The notes under the pieces: generated by a model
Told to the model about the DNA's origin: nothing
What the model saw: only the letters and a program-made list of their open reading frames with translations
Database searches by the model: none
Made by a program: the position numbers and the translations under genes
Shown: one piece after another, positions 1 through 5,053 of the stretch
Layout: the number at the start of each line of letters is the position of its first letter
Position numbering within the stretch: position 1 is the stretch's first letter
Assembly (NCBI GenBank): GCA_003167305.1
Contig: PMTP01000116.1
Location: 6,626 to 12,484 of the forward strand
DNA: 5,859 bases
Direction: 5' to 3'
Source of the DNA: Acidobacteriaceae bacterium
GTDB lineage: Bacteria; Acidobacteriota; Terriglobia; Terriglobales; Acidobacteriaceae

Positions 1-24
1 GCTGTGTTACCGTAGAAGGTTACC

Positions 25-1398
25 ATGCCAACCGATCCCGTTCCCGAACTGTTATCGCGCGCCACCGAGCTGCTCGAGGAGCAGTTCGCGGCCTTGCCTG
101 CCTTCGACTCCGCGGCAAACCCCGCGGCGATGGCGCGGGTTCTGGAAGGCGTCGCGCGTCGTCTGGGCGACAACTACCCCTACTTTCACCCTCTCTATGC
201 CGGGCAGATGCTCAAGCCGCCCCATCCGCTGGCGCGGGCTGCTTACGCGCTGGCCATGACGATCAACCCCAACAACCACGCGCGCGACGGTGGCCGGGCC
301 AGCTCGGAGATGGAGATTGAGGCTGTCCGCGAAATCGCCGCGATCTTCGGCTGGGCGGATTTTCTCGGCCATCTGAATTCGAGCGGTACGCTGGCCAACC
401 TGGAGGCGCTGTGGGTGGCTGGGCAACTGGCTCCAGCCAGGCGCATTGTCGGCTCCGAGCAGGCGCACTACACCCACCAGCGCATCTCCGCCGTGCTGAA
501 GCTGGAGTATGCGCCCATCGCCGCCGACCGCCGCGGACGCATGAGCATGGAGGCGCTGGAGGACGAACTGCGCAAAGGCGACGTGGGCACGGTGGTAGTG
601 ACGCTTGGCACGACCGCCATCGGTGCGGTCGATCCGCTGGACGAGATTTTGGCGTTGCGTTCGCGGTACGGCTTCCGTGTGCACGTGGACGCGGCCTATG
701 GCGGCTACTTCCGGCTGATTTCTGAGGCTCTTGACGAGCCGGCGCGGCGGGCCTTCGCGGTTATCGGCCAAGCCGATTCGATTGTGATCGACCCGCACAA
801 GCACGGCTTGCAGCCCTACGGCTGTGGTTGTGTGCTCTTTCGCGATCCTACGGTGGGGCGCTTCTACAAGCACGACTCACCCTACACCTACTTCACCTCC
901 AGGCAGTTGCACCTCGGCGAGATCAGCCTGGAGTGTTCGCGGGCTGGAGCCTCGGCGGTGGCTTTGTGGGCCACGCAGAAGCTATTGCCGCCTGTGCCGG
1001 GAGGCGAGTTTGCCCTCGGCCTGGCGCGCGGCCGTGCGGCGGCCATGGAGCTGGACCGGCGGCTGAGGGAAGACAAGTCCGGGCGCTTCCAGGCGCTTGC
1101 CGGCGGCGGCCCGGAGCTGGATATTGTGGTCTGGAAGGCGAAGGCCGAGACGCCCCAGCAATCCTCCGCGCTGGCGCAAAAAATCTTTGCCGCCTGCACC
1201 CTTCGGGATTTGCATCTGGCCCTAGTAGAATTGCCGCTGAGATGGTTTCAGCCCGTAGCTGGTTTTGAATCGGCAAACGGCGCTGGCACGGTCACCTGCC
1301 TGCGCTCGGTACTGATGAAGCCCGAGCACGAGGCATGGCTGGACGCAATCTGGGAAAGACTGACCGCGGCCAGCGCGGAAGTCTTGGAAACAGGATGA
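25..1398 (+). CDS. Group II pyridoxal-phosphate-dependent decarboxylase, substrate unknown
   Basis: Complete 457-residue cytoplasmic enzyme of the PLP-dependent group II amino acid decarboxylase family (fold type I; glutamate, tyrosine and aromatic amino acid decarboxylases). Visible landmarks in family order are: a substrate-side N-terminal block with INPNNHARDGG near residue 80; LNSSGTLANLEAL near 117-129, the usual phosphate-binding SGGTxAN-type loop; EQAHYTHQ with His148, the expected PLP ring-stacking histidine; LGTTAIGAVDPL near 194-205; HVDAAYGG with Asp222, which contacts the pyridine nitrogen; and DPHKHG with Lys259, the Schiff-base lysine. All catalytic landmarks are present, so the protein is probably active. 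The ATG has AGAAGG (14-19) five bases upstream, which supports this start. Length is normal for the family. The sequence alone does not give the substrate, and related proteins are often annotated only as aspartate aminotransferase family. The galactokinase downstream gives no metabolic hint. The 24 bases before the gene show only the ribosome site. Confidence 0.9.
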   Translation: MPTDPVPELLSRATELLEEQFAALPAFDSAANPAAMARVLEGVARRLGDNYPYFHPLYAGQMLKPPHPLARAAYALAMTINPNNHARDGGRASSEMEIEAVREIAAIFGWADFLGHLNSSGTLANLEALWVAGQLAPARRIVGSEQAHYTHQRISAVLKLEYAPIAADRRGRMSMEALEDELRKGDVGTVVVTLGTTAIGAVDPLDEILALRSRYGFRVHVDAAYGGYFRLISEALDEPARRAFAVIGQADSIVIDPHKHGLQPYGCGCVLFRDPTVGRFYKHDSPYTYFTSRQLHLGEISLECSRAGASAVALWATQKLLPPVPGGEFALGLARGRAAAMELDRRLREDKSGRFQALAGGGPELDIVVWKAKAETPQQSSALAQKIFAACTLRDLHLALVELPLRWFQPVAGFESANGAGTVTCLRSVLMKPEHEAWLDAIWERLTAASAEVLETG

Positions 1399-1403
1399 AT
1401 ACG

Positions 1404-1476
1404 GGTGCCTCACCCTCGCCGCGCATTTGTTTTTGCGGCGGAGCCTGCCCGAGCTTAGTCGAAGGGGTGGGATACC
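1404..1476 (+). repeat. Imperfect palindromic intergenic element between the decarboxylase and galK
   Basis: The spacer can fold into a nested structure. The outer arms 1404-1416 and 1464-1476 form 12 pairs with one mismatch (C1408 x A1472) and three G-T wobbles. Inside lies a perfect 6-bp stem, CGCCGC (1417-1422) with GCGGCG (1435-1440), around a T-rich 12-base loop. The remaining inner part contains GAGCTTAGTCGAAGG, which resembles a short phrase I remember from dispersed intergenic repeats in several bacterial groups. The wobbles pair only in the plus-strand RNA, so if the structure matters it acts in transcripts running from the decarboxylase towards galK. It begins 6 bases after the decarboxylase stop and could slow or end transcription or stabilise the 3' end. 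There is no T run after the stem, so a classical terminator is not supported. Whether it is repeated elsewhere in the genome cannot be seen here. Confidence 0.5.
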
Positions 1477-1501
1477 ACGTATCTCAACAGTAATAATTCT
1501 C

Positions 1502-1507
1502 GAGGAG
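1502..1507 (+). promoter_or_regulatory. Shine-Dalgarno site deciding the galK start
   Basis: GAGGAG lies 10 bases before the ATG at 1518 but only 1 base before an in-frame GTG at 1509. The spacing makes the ATG the likely start and rules out the longer reading. An A/T-rich stretch (TAATAATT, 1491-1498) just upstream should keep the site unpaired. Confidence 0.75.
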
Positions 1508-1517
1508 TGTGACCTTT

Positions 1518-2669
1518 ATGCATGATCCTAATGCCTTACGTTCAATGCACCTTGCCCGCTTCCATGCCGACCCGGCGATCTTCGTCGCTCCCGGCCGCGT
1601 CAACCTGATCGGCGAGCACACCGATTACGCCGAGGGCTTTGTCATGCCCGTGGCCATCAACTTCGCCACCCTCGCGGCCATCTCTCCGCGAACGGACGGT
1701 AAAATTGTGATCTGGGCCGAGAACTACGGCGAAGAAAAGACCTTCGACGCCGCCGCGAAGCCCGTCGCCGGCAAGCACTGGAGCGACTACCCGATGGGCG
1801 TCGTCGCCATCCTCGCCGGCGAAGGCCACAAGATTCCCGGCTTTAGCCTGAGCATCTGGGGCGATGTGCCGCTCGGCTCCGGCCTCTCCAGCTCCGCCGC
1901 GCTGGAAGTCGTCACCGCTCTGGCCGTACTGTCGCTGATCGGCGCCGACTATCCCCGCCCGGTCCTCGCCCGCCTCTGCCAGCGCGTCGAAAACGAGTTT
2001 GTCGGCGCCAACTGTGGCATCATGGACCAGTTCATCAGCGCCAACGGCAAGGCGAATCATGCTTTGTTATTGGATTGCCGCGACCTCAGCTTCCGTCTCG
2101 CGCCGCTTCCGACCGACGTGGCCCTCGTCATTGCCAATACCATGGTCAAACACTCCATCGCCGGCGGCGATTATCCCACGCGCCGCCGCGAGTCCGAGGC
2201 CGCATGCGCCATCATCAACAGCCATCGCGGCGGCGTGCCCTTCCTGCGCGACGCCACGCTGGAGGATTTGGCTAAGTGGGGCAACGATATGGAGCCCAAG
2301 TCATACCTGCGCGCCAAGCACGTCATCAGCGAAGACCTGCGCACCGTCGCCGCCAGTGAAGCTCTGCTCAAGGGCGATATGAAGGAAGTGGGCCGCCTGA
2401 TGGCCGAAGCGCACATCAGCTACAGCAAGGACTTCGAGGGCAGTTGCGCCGAGGCCGACCTGATGGTCGAGTTAGCCAACGAACTCCCCGGCCTGATCGG
2501 CGCGCGCCTGACCGGCGGCGGCTTCGGCGGCTGCACGGTGAATCTCGTCGAGCAGGACAAGGCCGAGACCTTTGCCGCGGAGTTAGGCAAGCGCTATGAA
2601 GCCAAAACAGGCATCAAGCCGGAGATTCACATCTGCCACGCCTCCGATGGCGCGCACCAAATCTCTTAG
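1518..2669 (+). CDS. galK: Galactokinase
   Basis: Complete 383-residue cytoplasmic GHMP-family kinase that phosphorylates alpha-D-galactose to galactose 1-phosphate with ATP, the first committed step of the Leloir pathway. The galactokinase signature GRVNLIGEHTDY spans residues 26-37 and includes the catalytic Arg27 and the sugar-binding Glu33, His34 and Asp36. The GHMP ATP-binding loop PLGSGLSSSA covers 118-127. The catalytic-base segment CGIMDQF contains Asp170. The C-terminal GHMP motif TGGGFGGC covers 332-339. Length and motif order match bacterial GalK (about 380-390 residues), with no sign of damage. I chose the ATG at 1518 over the GTG at 1509 because of the ribosome-site spacing. No galE, galT, galM or sugar transporter gene is visible, so in this window galK stands alone between a structured spacer upstream and a convergent terminator-like dyad downstream. 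Other GHMP kinases such as arabinokinase or GalNAc kinase are less likely given the exact N-terminal signature. Confidence 0.96.
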   Translation: MHDPNALRSMHLARFHADPAIFVAPGRVNLIGEHTDYAEGFVMPVAINFATLAAISPRTDGKIVIWAENYGEEKTFDAAAKPVAGKHWSDYPMGVVAILAGEGHKIPGFSLSIWGDVPLGSGLSSSAALEVVTALAVLSLIGADYPRPVLARLCQRVENEFVGANCGIMDQFISANGKANHALLLDCRDLSFRLAPLPTDVALVIANTMVKHSIAGGDYPTRRRESEAACAIINSHRGGVPFLRDATLEDLAKWGNDMEPKSYLRAKHVISEDLRTVAASEALLKGDMKEVGRLMAEAHISYSKDFEGSCAEADLMVELANELPGLIGARLTGGGFGGCTVNLVEQDKAETFAAELGKRYEAKTGIKPEIHICHASDGAHQIS

Positions 2670-2688
2670 TTTGTTCTGCATCACCCGC

Positions 2689-2721
2689 ATTCCCAGGTCT
2701 CGGAAATCGAGGCCTAGGAAT
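2689..2721. terminator. Bidirectional terminator-like dyad between convergent genes
   Basis: A near-perfect inverted repeat, ATTCCCAGGTCTCG (2689-2702) and CGAGGCCTAGGAAT (2708-2721), encloses a 5-base loop GAAAT. On each strand it gives 12 Watson-Crick pairs, one wobble and one mismatch: T2698/G2712 wobbles in the plus RNA, and C2694/A2716 wobbles in the minus RNA. It lies 19 bases after the galK stop, between galK and the convergent permease gene, which fits a shared transcription end or an mRNA 3' stabiliser. Neither side has a true U tract, so intrinsic termination is inferred from position and stem quality. The rest of the gap (2722-2834) holds no gene. It does contain a smaller hairpin CGCCA/TGGCG (2737-2741 with 2748-2752), followed on the minus strand by a modestly T-rich stretch, and a bulged CCGCCCAG/CTGGCGG stem near 2769-2795. 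Either could help end the permease transcript. Confidence 0.5.
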
Positions 2722-2834
2722 CATGAAGAGTGAAAGCGCCATCAGAGTGGCGTTGGGCGCAGCAATACCCGCCCAGCCACCGGGAGCGCCTGGCGGCGGC
2801 ACTCGCTCATTGCAACCCTCTGATCGAAGGAATC

Positions 2835-3938
2835 CTACTCGTAGGCCAGTGCGTCGATAGGGTCCTTGCGGGCGGCCATCCATGCCGGGTAAAGCGCGCC
2901 GCAGACGGAGCTGACAAATGCAATGGCCGCGCCCCGGGCAACCCAGGCTGCATTCATATCCAGATAGAGGGTAGGAATCCAATGCGCCAGCGCTGATTTG
3001 ACGGCAAGTGAGGCCGCAACGCCTACCACGACTCCGGCGATGGCCAGCAGCGCCGTCTCGCGCAGCACCACGCCGACGATGGTCAGATTGGAGGCACCCA
3101 TCGACTTGAGGATACCGATCTCTCGCGTGCGCTCCAGCACCGACGTGTACATGGATTGGAAGATGACCATGAAGCCGATGATGACCGCAATCCCGATCAC
3201 CACGCGCATCGCGGTATTCAGCGCGGGAATATGGTCCGGCGTCATCAGGGAATACCACTCCTCCATGGTCATCACCTGATAGTCTTCCAGGCCGCGGACG
3301 GCATGAATTTCCTTGGTGATCAGCGCGATATTTTCCGGATAGTCCGCCTTCAGATAAAAGGCCGAGGCCTTGTCCGGCGTACCGGTAATATCGTCCATGG
3401 CGTCAATGGAGATCAATTTGCGCCCGCCTTTGCCATGCTCGAAGATGCCCGCGATTCGGAAGGGACGCTTTTCAATGAGAATCGTATCGCCGACACGATG
3501 TCCATTGCCCGTGGTTGCGAAGACATCATCCACGATGACATCGTCCGGTTTCTGCGGCGGACCTCCCGACGCAAAAACGAATGGACTCAATTGACTGTAG
3601 GTCGGGTATTCGATCCCCCACAGTACCTCCAACCCATCGACCATGGAGAGCTTTTGATTGACCGGCGTGGCCACGGCGACATGCGGCAGCGCCCGCAAAA
3701 TCCCCTCCATCTTGACGGGAATGACCGCTCCGTTGATCCCATTGAAGATCATGGCGTTGCTGGCGCGCACGATCAGATCGGCGCCGATTCCGTTGTTCAT
3801 CCGCTTCTGCCCGGTCAATTGGCCCACCATAATGGCGATAATAGTCAGCATCATGATGACTTCAATAGCCACGGCGAAAACGCTGATGAGTGAGCGCAGC
3901 GGCCGGTGCAGCAGATTGGCGAAGATGAGCTTGTTCAT
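2835..3938 (-). CDS. ABC transporter permease, MacB/FtsX type
   Basis: Complete 367-residue inner-membrane protein with the four-helix MacB/FtsX (type VII ABC) plan. An N-terminal cytoplasmic stretch MNKLIFANLLHRPLRS leads into TM1 (about 17-39). A large extracytoplasmic MacB_PCD-like domain follows (about 41-240). TM2 is about 244-263. The conserved cytoplasmic coupling helix with ERTREIGILKSMGA is at 269-282, then TM3 (about 285-311) and TM4 (about 333-351). The typical tail PAWMAARKDPIDALAYE ends the protein. Such permeases dimerise and use an ATPase to drive mechanotransmission, lipoprotein handling or export of peptides and drugs; they do not usually carry solute through the membrane core. 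The ATG has AGGA six bases upstream on the minus strand. No ATPase gene is adjacent: the next gene upstream is divergent and the next downstream is convergent. The partner must therefore be encoded elsewhere. The substrate cannot be inferred. Confidence 0.92.
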   Translation of the reverse strand: MNKLIFANLLHRPLRSLISVFAVAIEVIMMLTIIAIMVGQLTGQKRMNNGIGADLIVRASNAMIFNGINGAVIPVKMEGILRALPHVAVATPVNQKLSMVDGLEVLWGIEYPTYSQLSPFVFASGGPPQKPDDVIVDDVFATTGNGHRVGDTILIEKRPFRIAGIFEHGKGGRKLISIDAMDDITGTPDKASAFYLKADYPENIALITKEIHAVRGLEDYQVMTMEEWYSLMTPDHIPALNTAMRVVIGIAVIIGFMVIFQSMYTSVLERTREIGILKSMGASNLTIVGVVLRETALLAIAGVVVGVAASLAVKSALAHWIPTLYLDMNAAWVARGAAIAFVSSVCGALYPAWMAARKDPIDALAYE

Positions 3939-4106
3939 TCCCGATCCTGGCTCTCAGAGGCATGAAGACGCTGGAAAACTGCCCTCGCTTTCAGGGTAAC
4001 AGCCTTGGGCTGGCGGCACGTGGAGAGGTGGGAGCCGCCCAAATCGAACGATAGATGTCCAAAATCTGCAGCTTCCTGAAAAGAAAGGGAAAAGGGTTTC
4101 CGTCCT

Positions 4107-4135
4107 TTGACCGGAGCAGCATCCGGGTTTATTGT
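4107..4135 (+). promoter_or_regulatory. Sigma70-like promoter for the RodZ-like gene
   Basis: TTGACC (4107-4112, five of six consensus positions) and TATTGT (4130-4135, four of six) are separated by exactly 17 bases. Transcription would begin near 4142, giving a leader of about 39 bases before the ATG at 4181. The -35 box lies at the edge of a small dyad (AAAGG 4084-4088 with CCTTT 4104-4108, enclosing GGAAA/TTTCC), which could be an operator. I found no convincing minus-strand promoter for the permease in the rest of this 242-base divergent gap. The other visible structure there is a 6-bp inverted repeat, GGCGGC 4012-4017 with GCCGCC 4034-4039. Confidence 0.45.
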
Positions 4136-4147
4136 GAATGGGTATTC

Positions 4148-4177
4148 ATGCTCGGCACTCGAACCGGTTTCTGGTAG
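4148..4177 (+). other. Nine-codon leader ORF upstream of the RodZ-like gene (speculative)
   Basis: ATG at 4148 opens a frame reading MLGTRTGFW and stopping at TAG 4175-4177, three bases before the ATG at 4181 and in the same frame. It lies inside the leader of the proposed promoter. A stop so close to the next start would allow translational coupling, which could matter because the downstream gene has only a weak, very close ribosome site (GGTAGG, 4173-4178). The mini-ORF itself lacks a clear ribosome site, so chance is a fair explanation. Confidence 0.2.
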
Positions 4178-4180
4178 GCG

Positions 4181-4699
4181 ATGGGCAACTTTGGAGAAGA
4201 CCTGCGCATGGAGCGGATCTCCCGCGGCATAGCGCTGGAAGACATCACGGCAGTCACCAAGATCAGCCCCCGGTACCTTGAGGCGCTGGAGCAGGAGAAC
4301 TTCCGTCTGCTGCCCGGCGGGATTCTGAACAAAGGCATTGTGCGCGGCTACGCGAGCGCCGTCGGCCTTAACCAGAGCGACTGGACGGAACGGTTTCTCA
4401 CGGCTTATGCCGCCAGCGGGCAGATGGTCGAAGAGGACCGCGACTGGCTGGAGTTTGCCTCGAACGTGGGCAAAGCGCGCATCCAGCGCAGCGAAGCAAT
4501 GGTAAATCGCCTACGCTGGATCGGAGTGATTCTGCTGGTGCTGGTAGTGGCCTTGGGCGCTTTCCTGGCGGTGCGCTACTATGGCCTGCGCGCCGGCTGG
4601 TGGACAACGCTGCTGCCGATGCGCATGGGCTCGGCCCGCTTTGCGATGGCCTCAATCTGTATCCCGCTCACGCATCGAAACGGAAGCTGGCCCGCATGA
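4181..4699 (+). CDS. RodZ-like helix-turn-helix protein with one transmembrane segment
   Basis: Predicted 172-residue protein with an N-terminal HTH_25 (RodZ-type) domain, about residues 4-66. It includes GEDLRMERISRGIALEDI, TKISPRYLEALEQENF, LLPGG and GIVRGYASAVGLN, the pattern seen at the N-terminus of RodZ. A linker follows, then one hydrophobic segment (about 112-132, GVILLVLVVALGAFLAV) preceded by Arg110 and Arg112. The expected orientation is HTH inside and C-terminus outside. RodZ links MreB filaments to the cell-wall machinery. Here the region beyond the membrane is only about 40 residues and has no room for the usual RodZ periplasmic beta domain (DUF4115), so this is a short RodZ-like protein or a membrane-bound regulator. 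The start is supported by conserved residues directly after Met1, although the ribosome site is poor. The gene runs opposite to the permease and ends 21 bases before a terminator hairpin, which argues that the short tail is real. Function is inferred from the domain only. Confidence 0.8.
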   Translation: MGNFGEDLRMERISRGIALEDITAVTKISPRYLEALEQENFRLLPGGILNKGIVRGYASAVGLNQSDWTERFLTAYAASGQMVEEDRDWLEFASNVGKARIQRSEAMVNRLRWIGVILLVLVVALGAFLAVRYYGLRAGWWTTLLPMRMGSARFAMASICIPLTHRNGSWPA

Positions 4700-4720
4700 A
4701 TGCTGTTCTCCGGGCCTCCT

Positions 4721-4745
4721 CTAAGCGCAAAAGCATTGTGCTTAG
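4721..4745 (+). terminator. Hairpin terminator after the RodZ-like gene
   Basis: CTAAGCGCAA (4721-4730) pairs with TTGTGCTTAG (4736-4745) as a 10-bp stem with one G-T wobble and a 5-base loop AAGCA. It starts 21 bases after the stop codon. The following stretch (4746-4772) is pyrimidine-rich with short T groups (CTTGCTTTCC, ATTTCTTCC) but has no uninterrupted T run. It probably ends the RodZ-like transcript and separates it from the metK unit. Confidence 0.6.
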
Positions 4746-4833
4746 CAGCCCTTGCTTTCCATATTTCTTCCATTGAATTGTTTGACGCAGTCTCCGCTCA
4801 CCGCGCGGAAATTTCACCTCACCTGCCTTTGCC

Positions 4834-4998
4834 GCCCGTTCACTGCAAGCGATTGCCCCCAAACGCTCGCGGCAATTACCATAGAGCAATGCATCCCAAG
4901 GCGCAAGCCTGACGGTGCTGGCGTCTCCTGTGCGAGAGTGGGTCCGATGCGTGAGAGCAACTCTTGCTCCCCGCGCCGGTGATCCAGCATGAACCGGT
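4834..4998 (+). ncRNA. Candidate rod-shaped structured RNA upstream of metK (6S-like RNA or metK leader)
   Basis: The 308 bases between the terminator and metK (4746-5053) contain no credible gene. The middle of this stretch can fold on the plus strand as a long interrupted rod. G4834-C4836 pairs with G4996-T4998. GTTCA (4838-4842) pairs with TGAAC (4990-4994). TGC (4844-4846) pairs with GCA (4987-4989), with C4843 bulged. GATTGCC (4851-4857) pairs with GGTGATC (4978-4984) using two wobbles. A large asymmetric bubble follows, with a 3'-side hairpin GAGCAA-CTC-TTGCTC (4955-4969). A distal stem ATGCATC/GATGCGT (4889-4895 with 4946-4952) then encloses a GCAA-tetraloop hairpin (4899-4910) and a GACG/CGTC hairpin (4911-4925). 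A closing stem, open bubble with a 3' hairpin and distal arm, at about 165-190 nt, is the plan of 6S RNA. The position fits a metK leader equally well. I do not see the SAM-I, SAM-II or SAH riboswitch cores. Two local hairpins compete with the rod, and no clear promoter fixes the 5' end. Confidence 0.35.
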
Positions 4999-5036
4999 CC
5001 TCGCTCCAGGCCGCCCAAATTGAATTCCCTGCAATG

Positions 5037-5045
5037 GGAGGAGAG
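5037..5045 (+). promoter_or_regulatory. metK: Strong Shine-Dalgarno site for the TTG-started metK
   Basis: GGAGGAGAG ends 8 bases before the TTG at 5054. The metK frame has an upstream stop (TGA at 5021-5023) and no ATG or GTG between it and the conserved protein, so this site fixes TTG as the start. The left half can pair weakly with TCCC (5026-5029), and GAGGA (5038-5042) can pair with TCCTC (4998-5002), so access by the ribosome might be controlled. Confidence 0.75.
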
Positions 5046-5053
5046 TTTTTACA

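Noticed and set aside
52..873. 273-codon minus-strand open frame opposite the decarboxylase
   Set aside because: Rich in Arg, Val and His with no recognisable domain. It is an antisense shadow of a gene with all its catalytic motifs intact.
1509..1517. GTG at 1509 as the galK start
   Set aside because: The GAGGAG site ends one base before it, too close for initiation. The ATG at 1518 has normal spacing.
2614..3893. Further open frames overlapping the permease on both strands (2614-3258 minus, 3156-3893 plus)
   Set aside because: The permease frame has the full MacB/FtsX topology and coupling-helix motif. The other frames give charged, repetitive translations without domains.
4150..4172. Possible tRNA T-arm on the minus strand (GGTTCGAGTGCC)
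   Set aside because: The bases flanking the TTCGAGT loop do not form the 5-bp T-stem, and no acceptor or anticodon arm can be built around it.
4853..4882. Promoter-like TTGCCC (4853-4858) and TACCAT (4877-4882), 18 bases apart
   Set aside because: Only four of six matches in each box, and both lie within the helices of the proposed RNA. A better -35 (TTGACG, 4782-4787) exists upstream but has no matching -10 at normal spacing, so no metK promoter is annotated.
4034..5020. Shared 11-base string GCCGCCCAAAT at 4034-4044 and 5010-5020 as a regulatory repeat
   Set aside because: In a window this size several 11-base matches are expected by chance, and the flanks do not agree.
4746..5053. Known SAM-I, SAM-II, SMK or SAH riboswitch upstream of metK
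   Set aside because: By eye I could not find the conserved core sequences of these families. A covariance-model search would be needed to exclude divergent members.
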